Below are positions 17,707 to 26,323 of a stretch of DNA of 64,000 nt, in pieces. This stretch comes from Microbispora siamensis (GTDB lineage: Bacteria > Actinomycetota > Actinomycetes > Streptosporangiales > Streptosporangiaceae): the NCBI RefSeq assembly GCF_016863095.1, contig NZ_BOOF01000006.1:62001-126000 (forward strand), in the 5' to 3' direction. The position numbers were made by a program, and so were the translations under genes. The stretch's first letter is position 1. Each line of letters opens with the position of its first letter. The notes under the pieces were generated by a model. It saw nothing but the letters and a program-made list of their open reading frames with translations. It searched no databases and had not been told where the DNA came from.

Positions 17707-19869
17707 GTGGGTGAGCATAGGGGCGGTTCACGCGGTGAGCTGAGACACGGCGCGCTGGTCGCGGCGACCGTGCTGTTCGTGCTCGCGCTCGTCGCCGCGT
17801 GGAGCGTCCTCATTCCCGGTTTCATGGACTGGGACGACATAGTGGCGGCCGTCATCGGCTCGCTGCGCCTGACGGGGCCGCTCGGAGCCGCGTTCGCGGC
17901 CTGGGTCGCGTTCCGCAGGCGCCGCGCCGAGAAGGGCCGTGTCCTGACGCCGTGGCGGGCCGTCAAGGCGCCGTTGTCGATCATCGCGGTCGTCACCGGC
18001 TCCTTCGGGGCCACCGTGCTGCTGCTCGGGCTGCGCGCCGCGGTGACCGGGCAGGGCGGGCCGCTGCTGCCCGGCGGTCTCGCGATGTCCGTCGCCGGGC
18101 TGGGGCTGTACGTCGTGATCGGCTGGATTCTGGGCTGGCTCGTGCCGGTCGTCGTCGTCCCGCTGATCGCGGGAGCCGGCACGTTCGGGCTGTTCACCTG
18201 GCTGGCCACCGGGCCCAACTGGGCCGACCGGCTCGCGCCCGCCACCGGCGAGCCGTACGACCTGCTCTCCGGCGTCAGCGAGACCGCCTACGCGGACCAG
18301 ACGCTGTGGCTGCTGGGCCTCAGCACCGCGCTGCTCCTCGGATGGGTGGCCCTGGTGACCCGGCGCACGCTGGCGCTGGCCGCCGCGGTGATCGCCGTGC
18401 TGGCCGCCGGGACCGGCGCGGCCCGGCTCGTCACCGTGCCGCGGACGATGCCGGTGAGCGAACGCCTCGTCTGCCAGGAGTGGCCGATCAGCGTCTGCGT
18501 GCATCCGGCGCTGCGCGGGGGCCTGGCCGAGCTCGCCATCGTGTTCACCAGGCTCGCCATGAAGCTGGCCGGCACGCCGGCCGCCTTCAACAGGGTCGAG
18601 CAACGGGCGTACGGCGAGGAGGACTCCGTGGCGCCGGGAATGGTCGTCGTACACATCGACGACCTCGGGCCGGGGTACGCCCAGCGGGCGGCCGCCGAGT
18701 TCCTCGGCCGCCTGGCCCGCCCCTGCCCGGGAACCGTGGCCGCGGGTTACCGGGCCATCGTCGTCGCCTGGCTGCGGGATGTCTCGCTGCCCAGCGGACC
18801 GTTGCGCGAGCACCACCAGGCGGCCTTCTGGTTCTCCGAACTGAGCGACGAGCAGCGGCACGACTGGCTGCGCATGTTCTACTCCGACTTCGTCTCCTGC
18901 GGCCTGCAGGCCAAGCACTTCGGTGGCGGCACCCGGCTCGCCGACCCCGTCGCGTCCGCTTATCCGATGAACCCCACTCCCGCGTACACGCCGGACTACC
19001 CGGTCGAGCCGACCCCTGCGGGTACGGCCGTCGCCACCGGCCTGCCGGCCCGGCCCGACTCCGGCTGGGAGCGGGGCACGGACCCGCGCGACGGCGAGAC
19101 CGGTCCGGGATGGACCGGCCTGAGCCCGTCCGCCCCCGTGTGGCCGTCCCCCGCCGCGAGCCCCGCGGGCCAGGATCCGGCGGGTCAGGGTCCGTGGGGT
19201 CAGGGTCCGACGGGGCGGGGCCCGATGGGCCAGGATCCGATCGGGCACGGTCCGATGGGGCAGGGTCCGATGGGTCAGGGCCCGATGGGCCGCCCGGGTT
19301 ATCCGGGTCCGTGGGACAGGCCGAACGGCGAAGGGGCGCGGAGAGGCGGCCCCTGGGCCCCCGGTCCGGGACGGTCGCCGCACCCCTGGCGGCCCGGCAG
19401 GACCGGCAGGCCGGGTGACACCGCGTCCCCGGACCGGCCGGGTGCGCCCGGCGGGCCGGAACGGCCCGGCGGCGCGAGCCCCTCCCCCGCCCAGGACCGG
19501 CCCGGCCGTCCACCGGCACGGCCCGGCGACCCCGGCGGCCCCGGCGCGAGCCCGTCACCGGTCCAGGACCACCGGCCCGGCCGGCCGCAGTCCGGGGCCT
19601 CCCAGCCCGGCCGTCCGCAGTCCGGTGGCCCGGTCCCCGGCCGCGACGGGCACGACAAGCGCCTTGGACGCACCACCCGTCCCGGGGGACGCGACGACGA
19701 TCGCGACGGCGGTCGTGACGGCGCTCGTGACAGCGCTCGTGACAGCGCTCGTGACGGCGGTCGCACGGACGGCGCCCGTCCTGCCACGGGCGACACCGGC
19801 CGAACGAGTCCGCAGGACGACCCCGGCGTGGTGGGCGTCCCCGGCACGCTCCTGGCCCCCGCCGCATAG
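17707..19869 (+). CDS. Membrane protein of unknown function with long Pro/Gly/Arg-rich tail
   Basis: About 720 residues. Residues 15-245 contain about six hydrophobic segments (GALVAATVLFVLALVAAW, LSIIAVVTGSFGATVLLLGL and others). Next is a soluble stretch starting with VCQEWPISVCVHPALRGG that resembles the extracellular region of some actinobacterial ABC-2-like membrane proteins (DUF7224-like; weak). The last 320 residues are low complexity: eight pentapeptide repeats GQ[GD]Px and Arg/Asp/Ser/Ala repeats. The start is unclear. GTG 17707 is the first in-frame start near the coding signal, yet the only good ribosome site (GGGGGAGA) precedes ATG 17634 in another frame, which stops after 26 codons. 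A frameshift or a leader peptide is possible. Confidence 0.6.
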   Translation: MGEHRGGSRGELRHGALVAATVLFVLALVAAWSVLIPGFMDWDDIVAAVIGSLRLTGPLGAAFAAWVAFRRRRAEKGRVLTPWRAVKAPLSIIAVVTGSFGATVLLLGLRAAVTGQGGPLLPGGLAMSVAGLGLYVVIGWILGWLVPVVVVPLIAGAGTFGLFTWLATGPNWADRLAPATGEPYDLLSGVSETAYADQTLWLLGLSTALLLGWVALVTRRTLALAAAVIAVLAAGTGAARLVTVPRTMPVSERLVCQEWPISVCVHPALRGGLAELAIVFTRLAMKLAGTPAAFNRVEQRAYGEEDSVAPGMVVVHIDDLGPGYAQRAAAEFLGRLARPCPGTVAAGYRAIVVAWLRDVSLPSGPLREHHQAAFWFSELSDEQRHDWLRMFYSDFVSCGLQAKHFGGGTRLADPVASAYPMNPTPAYTPDYPVEPTPAGTAVATGLPARPDSGWERGTDPRDGETGPGWTGLSPSAPVWPSPAASPAGQDPAGQGPWGQGPTGRGPMGQDPIGHGPMGQGPMGQGPMGRPGYPGPWDRPNGEGARRGGPWAPGPGRSPHPWRPGRTGRPGDTASPDRPGAPGGPERPGGASPSPAQDRPGRPPARPGDPGGPGASPSPVQDHRPGRPQSGASQPGRPQSGGPVPGRDGHDKRLGRTTRPGGRDDDRDGGRDGARDSARDSARDGGRTDGARPATGDTGRTSPQDDPGVVGVPGTLLAPAA
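19168..19287 (+). repeat. 15-bp tandem repeat, 8 units, inside the membrane protein gene
   Basis: Eight consecutive 15-bp units encode GQDPA, GQGPW, GQGPT, GRGPM, GQDPI, GHGPM, GQGPM, GQGPM. Copy number may vary between strains, without changing the frame. Confidence 0.8.
19701..19764 (+). repeat. 12-bp direct repeats near the C-terminus of the membrane protein gene
   Basis: About five near-identical 12-bp units related to GCGCTCGTGACA encode Arg-Asp-(Ser/Gly)-(Ala/Gly) repeats. This is a second low-complexity tract in the same tail. Confidence 0.7.
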
Positions 19870-20142
19870 CGCCCTCAGGTGCTGAGCGGGGACGGGCGGG
19901 CGCCGCTCCGTCACCGCCGGCCACCGGGACGGGCGGAACCGGCGTGGTGCGCGGCGGCCCGCCGGACGCGACGCAGCAGAGTAGTGTCCAGCCGTCGCTC
20001 CGGGACGCGAGTGCTGCGGCGGAGCGCCCGGATGGCTATCGGTCCGGACGAAAGGCGGATTTGGGACGGCCGAAGCAGGCTCTGCGGACAGAAACGATCT
20101 TGCCGAGCGTGAGATCGCGGGAATATCGGGAAGATTCCCCCC

Positions 20143-20862
20143 GTGGACCGTCAGACCCGTCCCTCGTTCGCGCCGGCCGACTCCGGCGCCGCCACCGACG
20201 CCACGGCGAGCGCCGGGGCCCCCGCACGCCGCTCCCGGCGCGGCTGGCGGGTGCTCGCCGGCCTGCTGTTCGTGGTCCTGCTGCTCGTGGTCGGCGCCCG
20301 GCTGACCTGGTCCTGGCTCGACCCGCTGGGCGAGCAGACCGTCGACCGCAGCGGCCCCGCGCTGCTCAGGTCGGTGCAGAACCTGAGCCGCTTCGAGGCC
20401 GCGACCGGCAACTTCCAGGTCATCGTCGACCTGGAGAAGGACGCGAAGTTCCTGCCCGACGCCATCAAGGGCAGCCGCACGCTCTTCGTGGGCGCCGGCA
20501 ACGTGGACGCCTACGTGGACTTCTCGTCGCTGCCCAAGGACGCCTTCACGGTCTCCCCCGACCGCACGGCCGTGACGGTGCGGCTGCCGCACGCGGAGCT
20601 GGAAAAGCCCAACCTCGACAACAAGCGGTCGTACGTCTTCGCGCAGGAGCGGGGCATCTTCGACCGGATCTCGGACTTCCTGTCGTCGTCTCCGCAGAAC
20701 CAGCAGGAGCTCTACGTGCTGGCCGAACGCAAGATCGCCGACGCGGCCGCCGCCAGCGACCTGCGCTCCCGGGCCGACCAGAACGCCAAGGCCATGCTCG
20801 AGGGCATGCTGAAGTCCCTCGGCTTCACGACGATCACGGTCAAGTACGCCGGAGAGCCCTGA
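20143..20862 (+). CDS. DUF4230 domain membrane-anchored protein
   Basis: A 239-residue protein with an N-terminal cytoplasmic Arg-rich stretch, one transmembrane segment (about residues 35-55, VLAGLLFVVLLLVVGARL) and an extracytoplasmic DUF4230 domain (LLRSVQNLSRFEAATGNFQVIVDLEK through FTTITVKY). DUF4230 proteins are widespread but uncharacterised. The GTG at 20143 is used. The 273 bp before it contain no gene; they hold several dyads, including CCGGA/TCCGG (about 20028-20047), but no promoter I can defend. The IS481 element begins 40 bp after the stop. Confidence 0.85.
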   Translation: MDRQTRPSFAPADSGAATDATASAGAPARRSRRGWRVLAGLLFVVLLLVVGARLTWSWLDPLGEQTVDRSGPALLRSVQNLSRFEAATGNFQVIVDLEKDAKFLPDAIKGSRTLFVGAGNVDAYVDFSSLPKDAFTVSPDRTAVTVRLPHAELEKPNLDNKRSYVFAQERGIFDRISDFLSSSPQNQQELYVLAERKIADAAAASDLRSRADQNAKAMLEGMLKSLGFTTITVKYAGEP

Positions 20863-20895
20863 CCCGTCGGCCGCCGTGACGCGAGAGCCGTACGA

Positions 20896-20901
20896 GCTAG
20901 C
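20896..20901. repeat. Left target-site duplication of the IS element
   Basis: GCTAGC directly flanks the left end and is repeated at 22011-22016. It fits the NCTAGN target known for IS481-family elements. Its TAG (read on the minus strand) is the transposase stop codon. Confidence 0.9.
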
Positions 20902-21883
20902 TGTACTGCCCCGGGAGGTTGGTGACGCGGCTGATGGGTGGCTGGCCTTTCAGCGCGGTGTGTCCGCGGTGATGGTTGTACATGTGCAGCCAGGGATCAA
21001 GTGCGGCGCGGCGCTCGGCCTCTGAGGCATACGGGCGGGCGTAGGCCCATTCGTCGGCCAGAGTGCGGTGGAAGCGCTCGACCTTGCCGTTGGTCTGGGG
21101 CCGGTAGGGGCGGGTGCGTTTGTGGGTGATGCCCAGCCGGGCGCAGGCCTCGCCCCACAGTCGGGAGCGGTAACAGCTGCCGTTATCGGTCAGCACGCGT
21201 TCGATGACGATGGCGCGGGCCGCGAACCAGGTCTGGGCACGCAGGAGGAATGCGGCGGCACTTTCCTTGGTCTCATCGGCCAGGATCTCGGTGTAGGCCA
21301 GGCGGGAGTGGTCGTCCAGTGCCGTGTGCAGGAAGCCGTGGCCCAGGCGGGGGTTGCCGTGGGCGTTGCGTGAGGCGGTGGGGGTGGCCTGCCGGTTGCG
21401 CCGGCCGGCGGCGCGGCCCAGGACGCGGTGACCGCCACCGTCGGGGATGTTGCCCAGCTTCTTGACGTCGATGTGGACCAGCTCGCCCGGACGGTCACGC
21501 TCGTAGCGGCGGACCGGTGAACCGCTCGCGCGATCCAGGTGAGCCAGGGGCGGCATGCCGTACCGGACCCGGTGCACTGTGGATGGGGCCAGGCCCAAGC
21601 GGGCGGCGATTCGGGCGGGTCCGAGCCGATGGGTGACGCGCAGCTTGCAGATGCGCCGTTCGGTCCGCTGCGCGGTACGGGCCGGGCTGCGGCGCGGCCG
21701 AGAAGACAGGTCGGCCATCCCGGCTACGCCCCGCTCTCGATAGCGGCGGGCCCAGCGGGCGGCGGTGGTGTGGGAGACCTGGAAGCGTTCGGCTGCGCGG
21801 CGGATGCTCCAGCCGCCCTCAACGATGAGGCGCGCGAGCCGAAGTCTGCCGGTTTCGGTCAGCGGGGCATTACGGTGGGGCAT
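20897..21883 (-). CDS. IS481-family DDE transposase
   Basis: A 328-residue intact transposase. An N-terminal helix-turn-helix (LARLIVEGGWSIRRAAERF, then HTTAARWARRY) and a second one (KLRVTHRLGPARIAARLG) precede an RNase-H-like catalytic core. The core has Asp in ELVHIDVKKLG, Asp in VLTDNGSCYR and Glu in NGKVERFHRTL. The reading frame runs past the left end of the element: the last sense codon straddles the junction and the stop TAG comes from the duplicated CTAG target. The protein therefore ends normally only because of the target sequence. Confidence 0.95.
   Translation of the reverse strand: MPHRNAPLTETGRLRLARLIVEGGWSIRRAAERFQVSHTTAARWARRYRERGVAGMADLSSRPRRSPARTAQRTERRICKLRVTHRLGPARIAARLGLAPSTVHRVRYGMPPLAHLDRASGSPVRRYERDRPGELVHIDVKKLGNIPDGGGHRVLGRAAGRRNRQATPTASRNAHGNPRLGHGFLHTALDDHSRLAYTEILADETKESAAAFLLRAQTWFAARAIVIERVLTDNGSCYRSRLWGEACARLGITHKRTRPYRPQTNGKVERFHRTLADEWAYARPYASEAERRAALDPWLHMYNHHRGHTALKGQPPISRVTNLPGQYS
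20902..20926 (+). repeat. Left terminal inverted repeat of IS481-family element
   Basis: Starts TGTACTGCC and ends GTTGGTGAC. It matches the right terminal repeat at 20 of 25 positions. Confidence 0.88.
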
Positions 21884-21985
21884 GAGGGCCTCCGGGCGAT
21901 GTGAATCTTGGTCGACTCACACCACGCCAGAAGGCCCTCACCCTTTTCAAGGTCATCAACGGTGTGTCGCCGACACTCCTCCGCT

Positions 21986-22010
21986 GTCACCAACGTCCAT
22001 GGACAGAACA
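21986..22010 (-). repeat. Right terminal inverted repeat of IS481-family element
   Basis: Read on the minus strand it starts TGTTCTGTCC and ends GTTGGTGAC, pairing with the left terminal repeat. Confidence 0.88.
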
Positions 22011-22016
22011 GCTAGC
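22011..22016. repeat. Right target-site duplication of the IS element
   Basis: GCTAGC, identical to 20896-20901. Its minus-strand TAG is the stop codon of meaB. Confidence 0.9.
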
Positions 22017-23016
22017 CCAGCGCGGCGATGAGGTCGTCGGCGGCGGCGTAGGGGTCGGTCTCCGCGCCGAGCAGCCGCTCGGCGAGCGCGTCGAGGCGGT
22101 CCGCGTGGAGCACGGCGAAGCGCGACCGGAGCTGGGCCAGCGCGATGGCCTCGATCTCGTCGCGGGCCCGCGCCAGCCGCCGCCTGCGGGCCTCGCCGGA
22201 CTCCTCCAGATATGCCTGGTGCTTGTCCAGCGCGGCCAGCAGGTCGTCGGCGCCCTCGCCCTTGGAGGCGACGGTCGTGACGATCGGGGGCCGCCACGGC
22301 GTCTCCACGAGGCCCGTCATGTTCCGCAGCTCCCGCACGGTCGCCTGGACGCCGTCGCGGTCGGCCTTGTTCACCACCAGGACGTCGGCGACCTCGAGGA
22401 TGCCCGCCTTAGCGGCCTGGACGCCGTCGCCCATGCCCGGCGCGAGGATGACGACGGTCGTGTCGGCCAGGCGGGCGATCTCCACCTCGGCCTGCCCGAC
22501 GCCGACCGTCTCGACGAGGATCACGTCGCACCCGGCAGCCTCCAGCACGCGCAGCGCCTGCGGCGTGGCCCAGGCGAGCCCGCCCAGGTGGCCCCGGCTC
22601 GACATGCTGCGGATGAAGACCTCGGGGTCGGTCGCGTGGTCCTGCATGCGTACGCGGTCGCCGAGCAGGGCGCCGCCGGTGAACGGGCTCGACGGGTCGA
22701 CCGCCAGCACTCCCACCCTGCTGCCGCGCCTGCGGAACGCCCGGATGAGCATGCCGGTCGAGGTCGACTTGCCGACGCCGGGAGAGCCGGTCAGGCCGAT
22801 GACCCTGGCGGTGTACGGCCGGGCGGTGCCGGTGGCGAGCTCGGCCATCGCCTCGCGCAACGCACGGCTCGCCACCGCGGACGCCGCCCGGTCTCCCTCT
22901 TCGGGCCCCGTGGCGTCCACCGCGTTCTCCACGGCGTTCTCCACCAGCGAGATCAGCCGCGCCACCGCGCGCGGCCGTCCCAGTCGCGCCTGGCCGACAA
23001 GCTCACGGACGTCCAC
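22012..23016 (-). CDS. meaB: Methylmalonyl-CoA mutase-associated GTPase MeaB (ArgK family)
   Basis: A 334-residue G3E-type GTPase that guards cofactor loading of B12-dependent acyl-CoA mutases. The P-loop GLTGSPGVGKST, the switch region VLAVDPSSPFTGGALLGDRVRM, the metal-site stretch DVILVETVGVGQAEVEIA and the base motif VNKADRDG are all present. It begins with GTG 23016, 12 bp after the thiolase stop, so it is probably co-transcribed with it. An IS481 element is inserted at its stop codon without changing the protein, but its native 3' region is displaced by 1.1 kb. Confidence 0.93.
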   Translation of the reverse strand: MDVRELVGQARLGRPRAVARLISLVENAVENAVDATGPEEGDRAASAVASRALREAMAELATGTARPYTARVIGLTGSPGVGKSTSTGMLIRAFRRRGSRVGVLAVDPSSPFTGGALLGDRVRMQDHATDPEVFIRSMSSRGHLGGLAWATPQALRVLEAAGCDVILVETVGVGQAEVEIARLADTTVVILAPGMGDGVQAAKAGILEVADVLVVNKADRDGVQATVRELRNMTGLVETPWRPPIVTTVASKGEGADDLLAALDKHQAYLEESGEARRRRLARARDEIEAIALAQLRSRFAVLHADRLDALAERLLGAETDPYAAADDLIAALG

Positions 23017-23028
23017 CTGCGGCTCCGA

Positions 23029-24222
23029 TCAGGCGCCGGGCGTGGGAACCCGGATGATCAGCGCGTCGCCCTGGCCGCCGCCGCCGCACAGGCCGGCCGC
23101 GCCGAGGCCGCCGCCGCGCCTCTTCAGCTCGTGGGCCAGCGTCAGCACGATCCGGGCGCCGGACGCGCCGATCGGGTGGCCGAGCGCGATGCCGCCGCCG
23201 TTGACGTTGACCTTGTCGAGCGGGACGCCGAGCTCCTTCGCCGACTGCAGCACGACCTGGGCGAACGCCTCGTTGATCTCCAGCAGGTCGAGGTCGTCGA
23301 CGGTCAGCCCCTGCTTGGCCAGCGCCTGCTTGATGGCGTTGGCGGGCTGGGACTGCAGCGAGTTGTCCGGCCCGGCCACGTTGCCGTGCGCGCCGATCTC
23401 GGCCAGCCATTCGATGCCCAGCTCCTCGGCCTTGGCCTTCGACATGACGACCACGGCGACGGCGCCGTCGGAGATCTGCGAGGCCGATCCGGCCGTGATG
23501 GTGCCGTCCTTGGTGAACGCGGGGCGCAGCTTCGACAGGGCCTCGACCGTGGTGTCCTTGCGGATGCCCTCGTCGGCGGAGAACAGCACCGGGTCGCCCT
23601 TGCGCTGCGGCAGCGGCACCGGGACGATCTCGTCGTCGAACAGGCCCTTCTCCGTGGCCTCGGCGGCGCGCTGGTGCGACCGCGCCGAGAACTCGTCCTG
23701 CTCCTCCCGGGTCAGGCCGAGCCTGGCGTTGTGGCGCTCGGTGGACTCCCCCATCGCGATCTGGTCGAAGGCGTCGGTGAGCCCGTCGTAGGCCATCGCG
23801 TCCAGGATTCCGGCGCTGCCGTACTTCACGCCCTTGCGCAGGCCCGGCAGCAGGTGCGGCGCGTTGGTCATCGACTCCATGCCGCCCGCGACGACGATGT
23901 CGAACTCGCCCGCGCGGATGAGCTGGTCGGCCAGCGCGATCGCGTCGAGGCCGGACAGGCAGACCTTGTTGATGGTGAGGGAGGGCACGGTCATGGGGAT
24001 GCCGGCCTTCACCGCCGCCTGGCGCGAGGGGATCTGACCGGCTCCGGCCTGGAGGACCTGCCCCATGATCACGTACTGGACTTGGTCCGGGGACACGCCC
24101 GCCCGCTCCAGCGCCGCTTTGATCGCGATCCCGCCCAGCTCGACGGCGGACAGGTCGGAGAGCGAGCCGAGAAGCCGTCCGATCGGTGTACGTGCTCCGG
24201 CGACGATGACGGAACCAGACAT
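23029..24222 (-). CDS. Acetyl-CoA C-acetyltransferase (thiolase)
   Basis: A 397-residue degradative-type thiolase that condenses or cleaves acetoacetyl-CoA and related 3-ketoacyl-CoAs. The acyl-accepting Cys is in [15 protein letters not shown]. Also present are [20 protein letters not shown], the catalytic His in [16 protein letters not shown] and the second Cys in GLCGGGGQG. The ATG at 24222 follows GGAGGG with a 6-base spacing; longer in-frame upstream starts lack similarity. The gene is upstream of meaB on the same strand and divergent from the epimerase (105 bp between starts), so the three genes share a regulatory region and a metabolic theme. Confidence 0.93.
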   Translation of the reverse strand: MSGSVIVAGARTPIGRLLGSLSDLSAVELGGIAIKAALERAGVSPDQVQYVIMGQVLQAGAGQIPSRQAAVKAGIPMTVPSLTINKVCLSGLDAIALADQLIRAGEFDIVVAGGMESMTNAPHLLPGLRKGVKYGSAGILDAMAYDGLTDAFDQIAMGESTERHNARLGLTREEQDEFSARSHQRAAEATEKGLFDDEIVPVPLPQRKGDPVLFSADEGIRKDTTVEALSKLRPAFTKDGTITAGSASQISDGAVAVVVMSKAKAEELGIEWLAEIGAHGNVAGPDNSLQSQPANAIKQALAKQGLTVDDLDLLEINEAFAQVVLQSAKELGVPLDKVNVNGGGIALGHPIGASGARIVLTLAHELKRRGGGLGAAGLCGGGGQGDALIIRVPTPGA

Positions 24223-24327
24223 TGAGACCCTCCACTGCGAGATCGGGGCGACGGTGTCACCATACCCAGGAGTAGTGCGGTCGCCGGAGAGCGGGCGGCG
24301 GGACGGGAACGGCGAAGGGAGACGGCG

Positions 24328-24750
24328 ATGCTGCTGCGAATCGACCACGTGGGCGTGGCCTGCCACAACCTGGAAGAGAAGATCGAGTTCTACGAGTCCG
24401 TCTTCGGTCTGACCGTCGTCAGCCGGGAGGTGAACGAGGAGCAGGGCGTCCGTGAGGCCATGCTGCACGTCGCCGACGGCGACCAGGGCGCGTCGTATGT
24501 CCAGCTCCTCGAACCGCTGCACCCCGACACCGCCGTGGGCAAGTTCCTCGCCAAGCGGGGCGAGGGCGTGCATCATATCGGGTACGGCGTGGCGGACGTC
24601 ACCAAGGCCCTGGAGGAGATCGGGGCGAAGGGCGTGCGCCTGATCGACGAGCGGCCCAGGCATGGGTCGATGGGAGCCTCGATCGCGTTCCTGCATCCCA
24701 AGGACGTGGGAGGGGTTCTCACCGAGCTCGTCGAGACGTCCAGGCGCTAG
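24328..24750 (+). CDS. mce: Methylmalonyl-CoA epimerase
   Basis: A 140-residue vicinal-oxygen-chelate protein that interconverts (R)- and (S)-methylmalonyl-CoA. Metal ligands are visible as His in RIDHVGVA, Gln in YVQLLEP, His in [11 protein letters not shown] and Glu in VLTELVE near the C-terminus. The length is typical. The ATG at 24328 has a good GAAGGGAG ribosome site. It is divergent from the thiolase-meaB unit, as in Streptomyces. Confidence 0.93.
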   Translation: MLLRIDHVGVACHNLEEKIEFYESVFGLTVVSREVNEEQGVREAMLHVADGDQGASYVQLLEPLHPDTAVGKFLAKRGEGVHHIGYGVADVTKALEEIGAKGVRLIDERPRHGSMGASIAFLHPKDVGGVLTELVETSRR

Positions 24751-24825
24751 GTAAACGCAAGAAACGTTCATACGTAACAAGTCGCGCAGAAAGTCGGAGG
24801 GGGCCTCCAACGCGGCAGTACCGGA

Positions 24826-24839
24826 GTACGCTGGCGTAC
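24826..24839. promoter_or_regulatory. GTACGC-N2-GCGTAC inverted repeat upstream of the FilP-like gene
   Basis: A perfect dyad with 6-bp arms and 2-bp spacer lies about 93 bp upstream of the FilP-like start. A GGAGG/CCTCC hairpin (24796-24808), probably the epimerase terminator, precedes it. Operator function is inferred from symmetry only. Confidence 0.35.
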
Positions 24840-24931
24840 CACCGGACGTGGACGCCACACCGGCTTCCTCGCCTCGGAACCGACCCCCCGTCCGGCCCCT
24901 GTAGCCGTCTCGACAACCAGGATCGAGCCTC

Positions 24932-26233
24932 ATGCAGTCCGACATCGACGCCCAGCTCAACAACTTCTTCGAGGACGCCCCATCTCGCGAATTCGACGTG
25001 GTGCTCCGGGGTTATGACCGGCACCAGGTCCACGACCACCTGAAGACTATCGACACCGAACTGCGTCAGGCCAAGGAACAGATCAGCGCACTTCAGCGGG
25101 AGCTGTCCGACTCGCAGCGCCAGCTGCAGGAGCAGGAGCGGCCGACGTACTCGGGTCTCGGCGCCCGCATCGAGCAGTTGCTCAGGCTCGCGGAGGAGCA
25201 GGCCACCGAGCTCGTCCAGGCGGCCAGGTCGGAGGCGAACGAGATCCGTGCCGCCGCCAAGGTGGACGCCGCCGACCTGCGGGCGGCGGCGGAGAACGAG
25301 GCGGCGGAGAAGCGGGCGCTGGCGGCGCGCGAGGCCGAGGAGATGCGCAGCACCGCCGAGCGCGACGCGGAGGAGATCCGGTCGACGGCCAGGCGTGAGG
25401 CCGACGAGCTGACCGCCACCACCGAGCGCGAGGTCGCCAAGATCCGCGCCACCGCCGACCACGAGGTCGCGGAGAAGCGGGCGGACGCCGAGCGCGAGAT
25501 CGCCAAGCTGCGCACCACGACCGAGCGCGAGGTGGCCCAGCTGCGGGCCTCGACCAAGCGCGAGCGCGACGAGGTGCTCACCACCGCCAAGCGTCAGGCG
25601 GACGAGATGCGGGCACAGGCGCAGCGGATCCTGGAGGAGTCGGAGGCCAAGCGCGCCCAGGACGAGGCGGAGTTCGAGATCCAGCTCGCCGCCCGCCGCG
25701 AGGAGGCCGAGCGGCAGGAGGCCGAGCGGCACGCCACCGCCCAGGCCAACACCCAGAAGCTGGTCGCCGAGGCCGAGCAGCGCGCCGCCACCGCCGAGCA
25801 GCGGGCCGCCAAGGCCACGCAGCAGGCCGAGCAGACCCGCCGCGAGGCCGACACCCACGCCAAGCAGCTCCTGGCCAACGCGCGCAAGAACGCCGACCAG
25901 CTCGTGTCCGACGCCAAGGCAAGCGCCGACACGATCGTGACCGAGGCCAAGAACGAGGCCGAGCGCACCCGTACGGCAATGCAGCGCCAGGTGGACGAGC
26001 TCACCCGCCAGCGCGACAGCATCACCAGCCACCTCGCCCAGCTCCGTCAGCTGCTCGGCGGCGCCCCGCTGCCGGGCATGGACCCGGAGCCGGCGCCCGT
26101 CACCGCGGCCCCGGCGAAGCCGGCCCTGTCGGCCCCGCCGGTCGTGGAGAAGCCGGCCGTGCCCGCCACGCCGGCCGTCGAGCCGATCAGCTCCACCAAG
26201 AGCGACGACGACGCGGAGTGGTGGCAGGAGTAG
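24932..26233 (+). CDS. FilP/Scy-like coiled-coil cytoskeletal protein
   Basis: A 433-residue, almost wholly coiled-coil protein. A DivIVA-like N-terminal patch ([19 protein letters not shown]) precedes about 320 residues of Ala/Glu/Arg-rich heptads (for example [29 protein letters not shown]). A Pro/Ala-rich tail ends in [10 protein letters not shown]. It resembles Streptomyces FilP, an intermediate-filament-like protein at hyphal tips once annotated as cellulose-binding. The location next to mce, thiolase and meaB is the same as for filP in Streptomyces. It probably supports polar growth. A 32-bp palindromic terminator follows. Confidence 0.85.
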   Translation: MQSDIDAQLNNFFEDAPSREFDVVLRGYDRHQVHDHLKTIDTELRQAKEQISALQRELSDSQRQLQEQERPTYSGLGARIEQLLRLAEEQATELVQAARSEANEIRAAAKVDAADLRAAAENEAAEKRALAAREAEEMRSTAERDAEEIRSTARREADELTATTEREVAKIRATADHEVAEKRADAEREIAKLRTTTEREVAQLRASTKRERDEVLTTAKRQADEMRAQAQRILEESEAKRAQDEAEFEIQLAARREEAERQEAERHATAQANTQKLVAEAEQRAATAEQRAAKATQQAEQTRREADTHAKQLLANARKNADQLVSDAKASADTIVTEAKNEAERTRTAMQRQVDELTRQRDSITSHLAQLRQLLGGAPLPGMDPEPAPVTAAPAKPALSAPPVVEKPAVPATPAVEPISSTKSDDDAEWWQE

Positions 26234-26266
26234 CCGCTGGCACAATTCGGGGAGTCTGTGACGGCT

Positions 26267-26298
26267 GAACGGGGCCCGGCGATCGCCGGGCCCCGTTC
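26267..26298. terminator. 32-bp perfect palindrome terminator
   Basis: Arms start GAACGGGGCCCGG and end with the exact complement CCGGGCCCCGTTC, centred on GATC. It lies between the FilP-like gene and the convergent hydrolase gene. Confidence 0.8.
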
Positions 26299-26323
26299 TC
26301 GTGTCGGCGTTTCCGCTCCCGGC

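Larger units (their letters stand above)
20902..22010. mobile_element. Complete IS481-family insertion sequence (1109 bp)
   Basis: The element is bounded by imperfect 25-bp terminal inverted repeats (20902-20926 and 21986-22010, 20 of 25 identical, both starting TGT and sharing GTTGGTGAC). It is flanked by a 6-bp GCTAGC duplication. It carries one intact transposase gene and a 127-bp segment with a GAGGGCCT/AGGCCCTC dyad (21884-21891 and 21932-21939) between the transposase start and the right end. Insertion is exactly at the stop codon of meaB. Intact gene, ends and target duplication indicate a recent insertion. Confidence 0.93.

Noticed and set aside
19168..19287. CRISPR array
   Set aside because: Units are only 15 bp without unique spacers and are in frame within a gene. 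No cas genes are present.
19870..20142. Small RNA gene or riboswitch before the DUF4230 gene
   Set aside because: Several short dyads are present, but no recognised fold, promoter or terminator could be defended.
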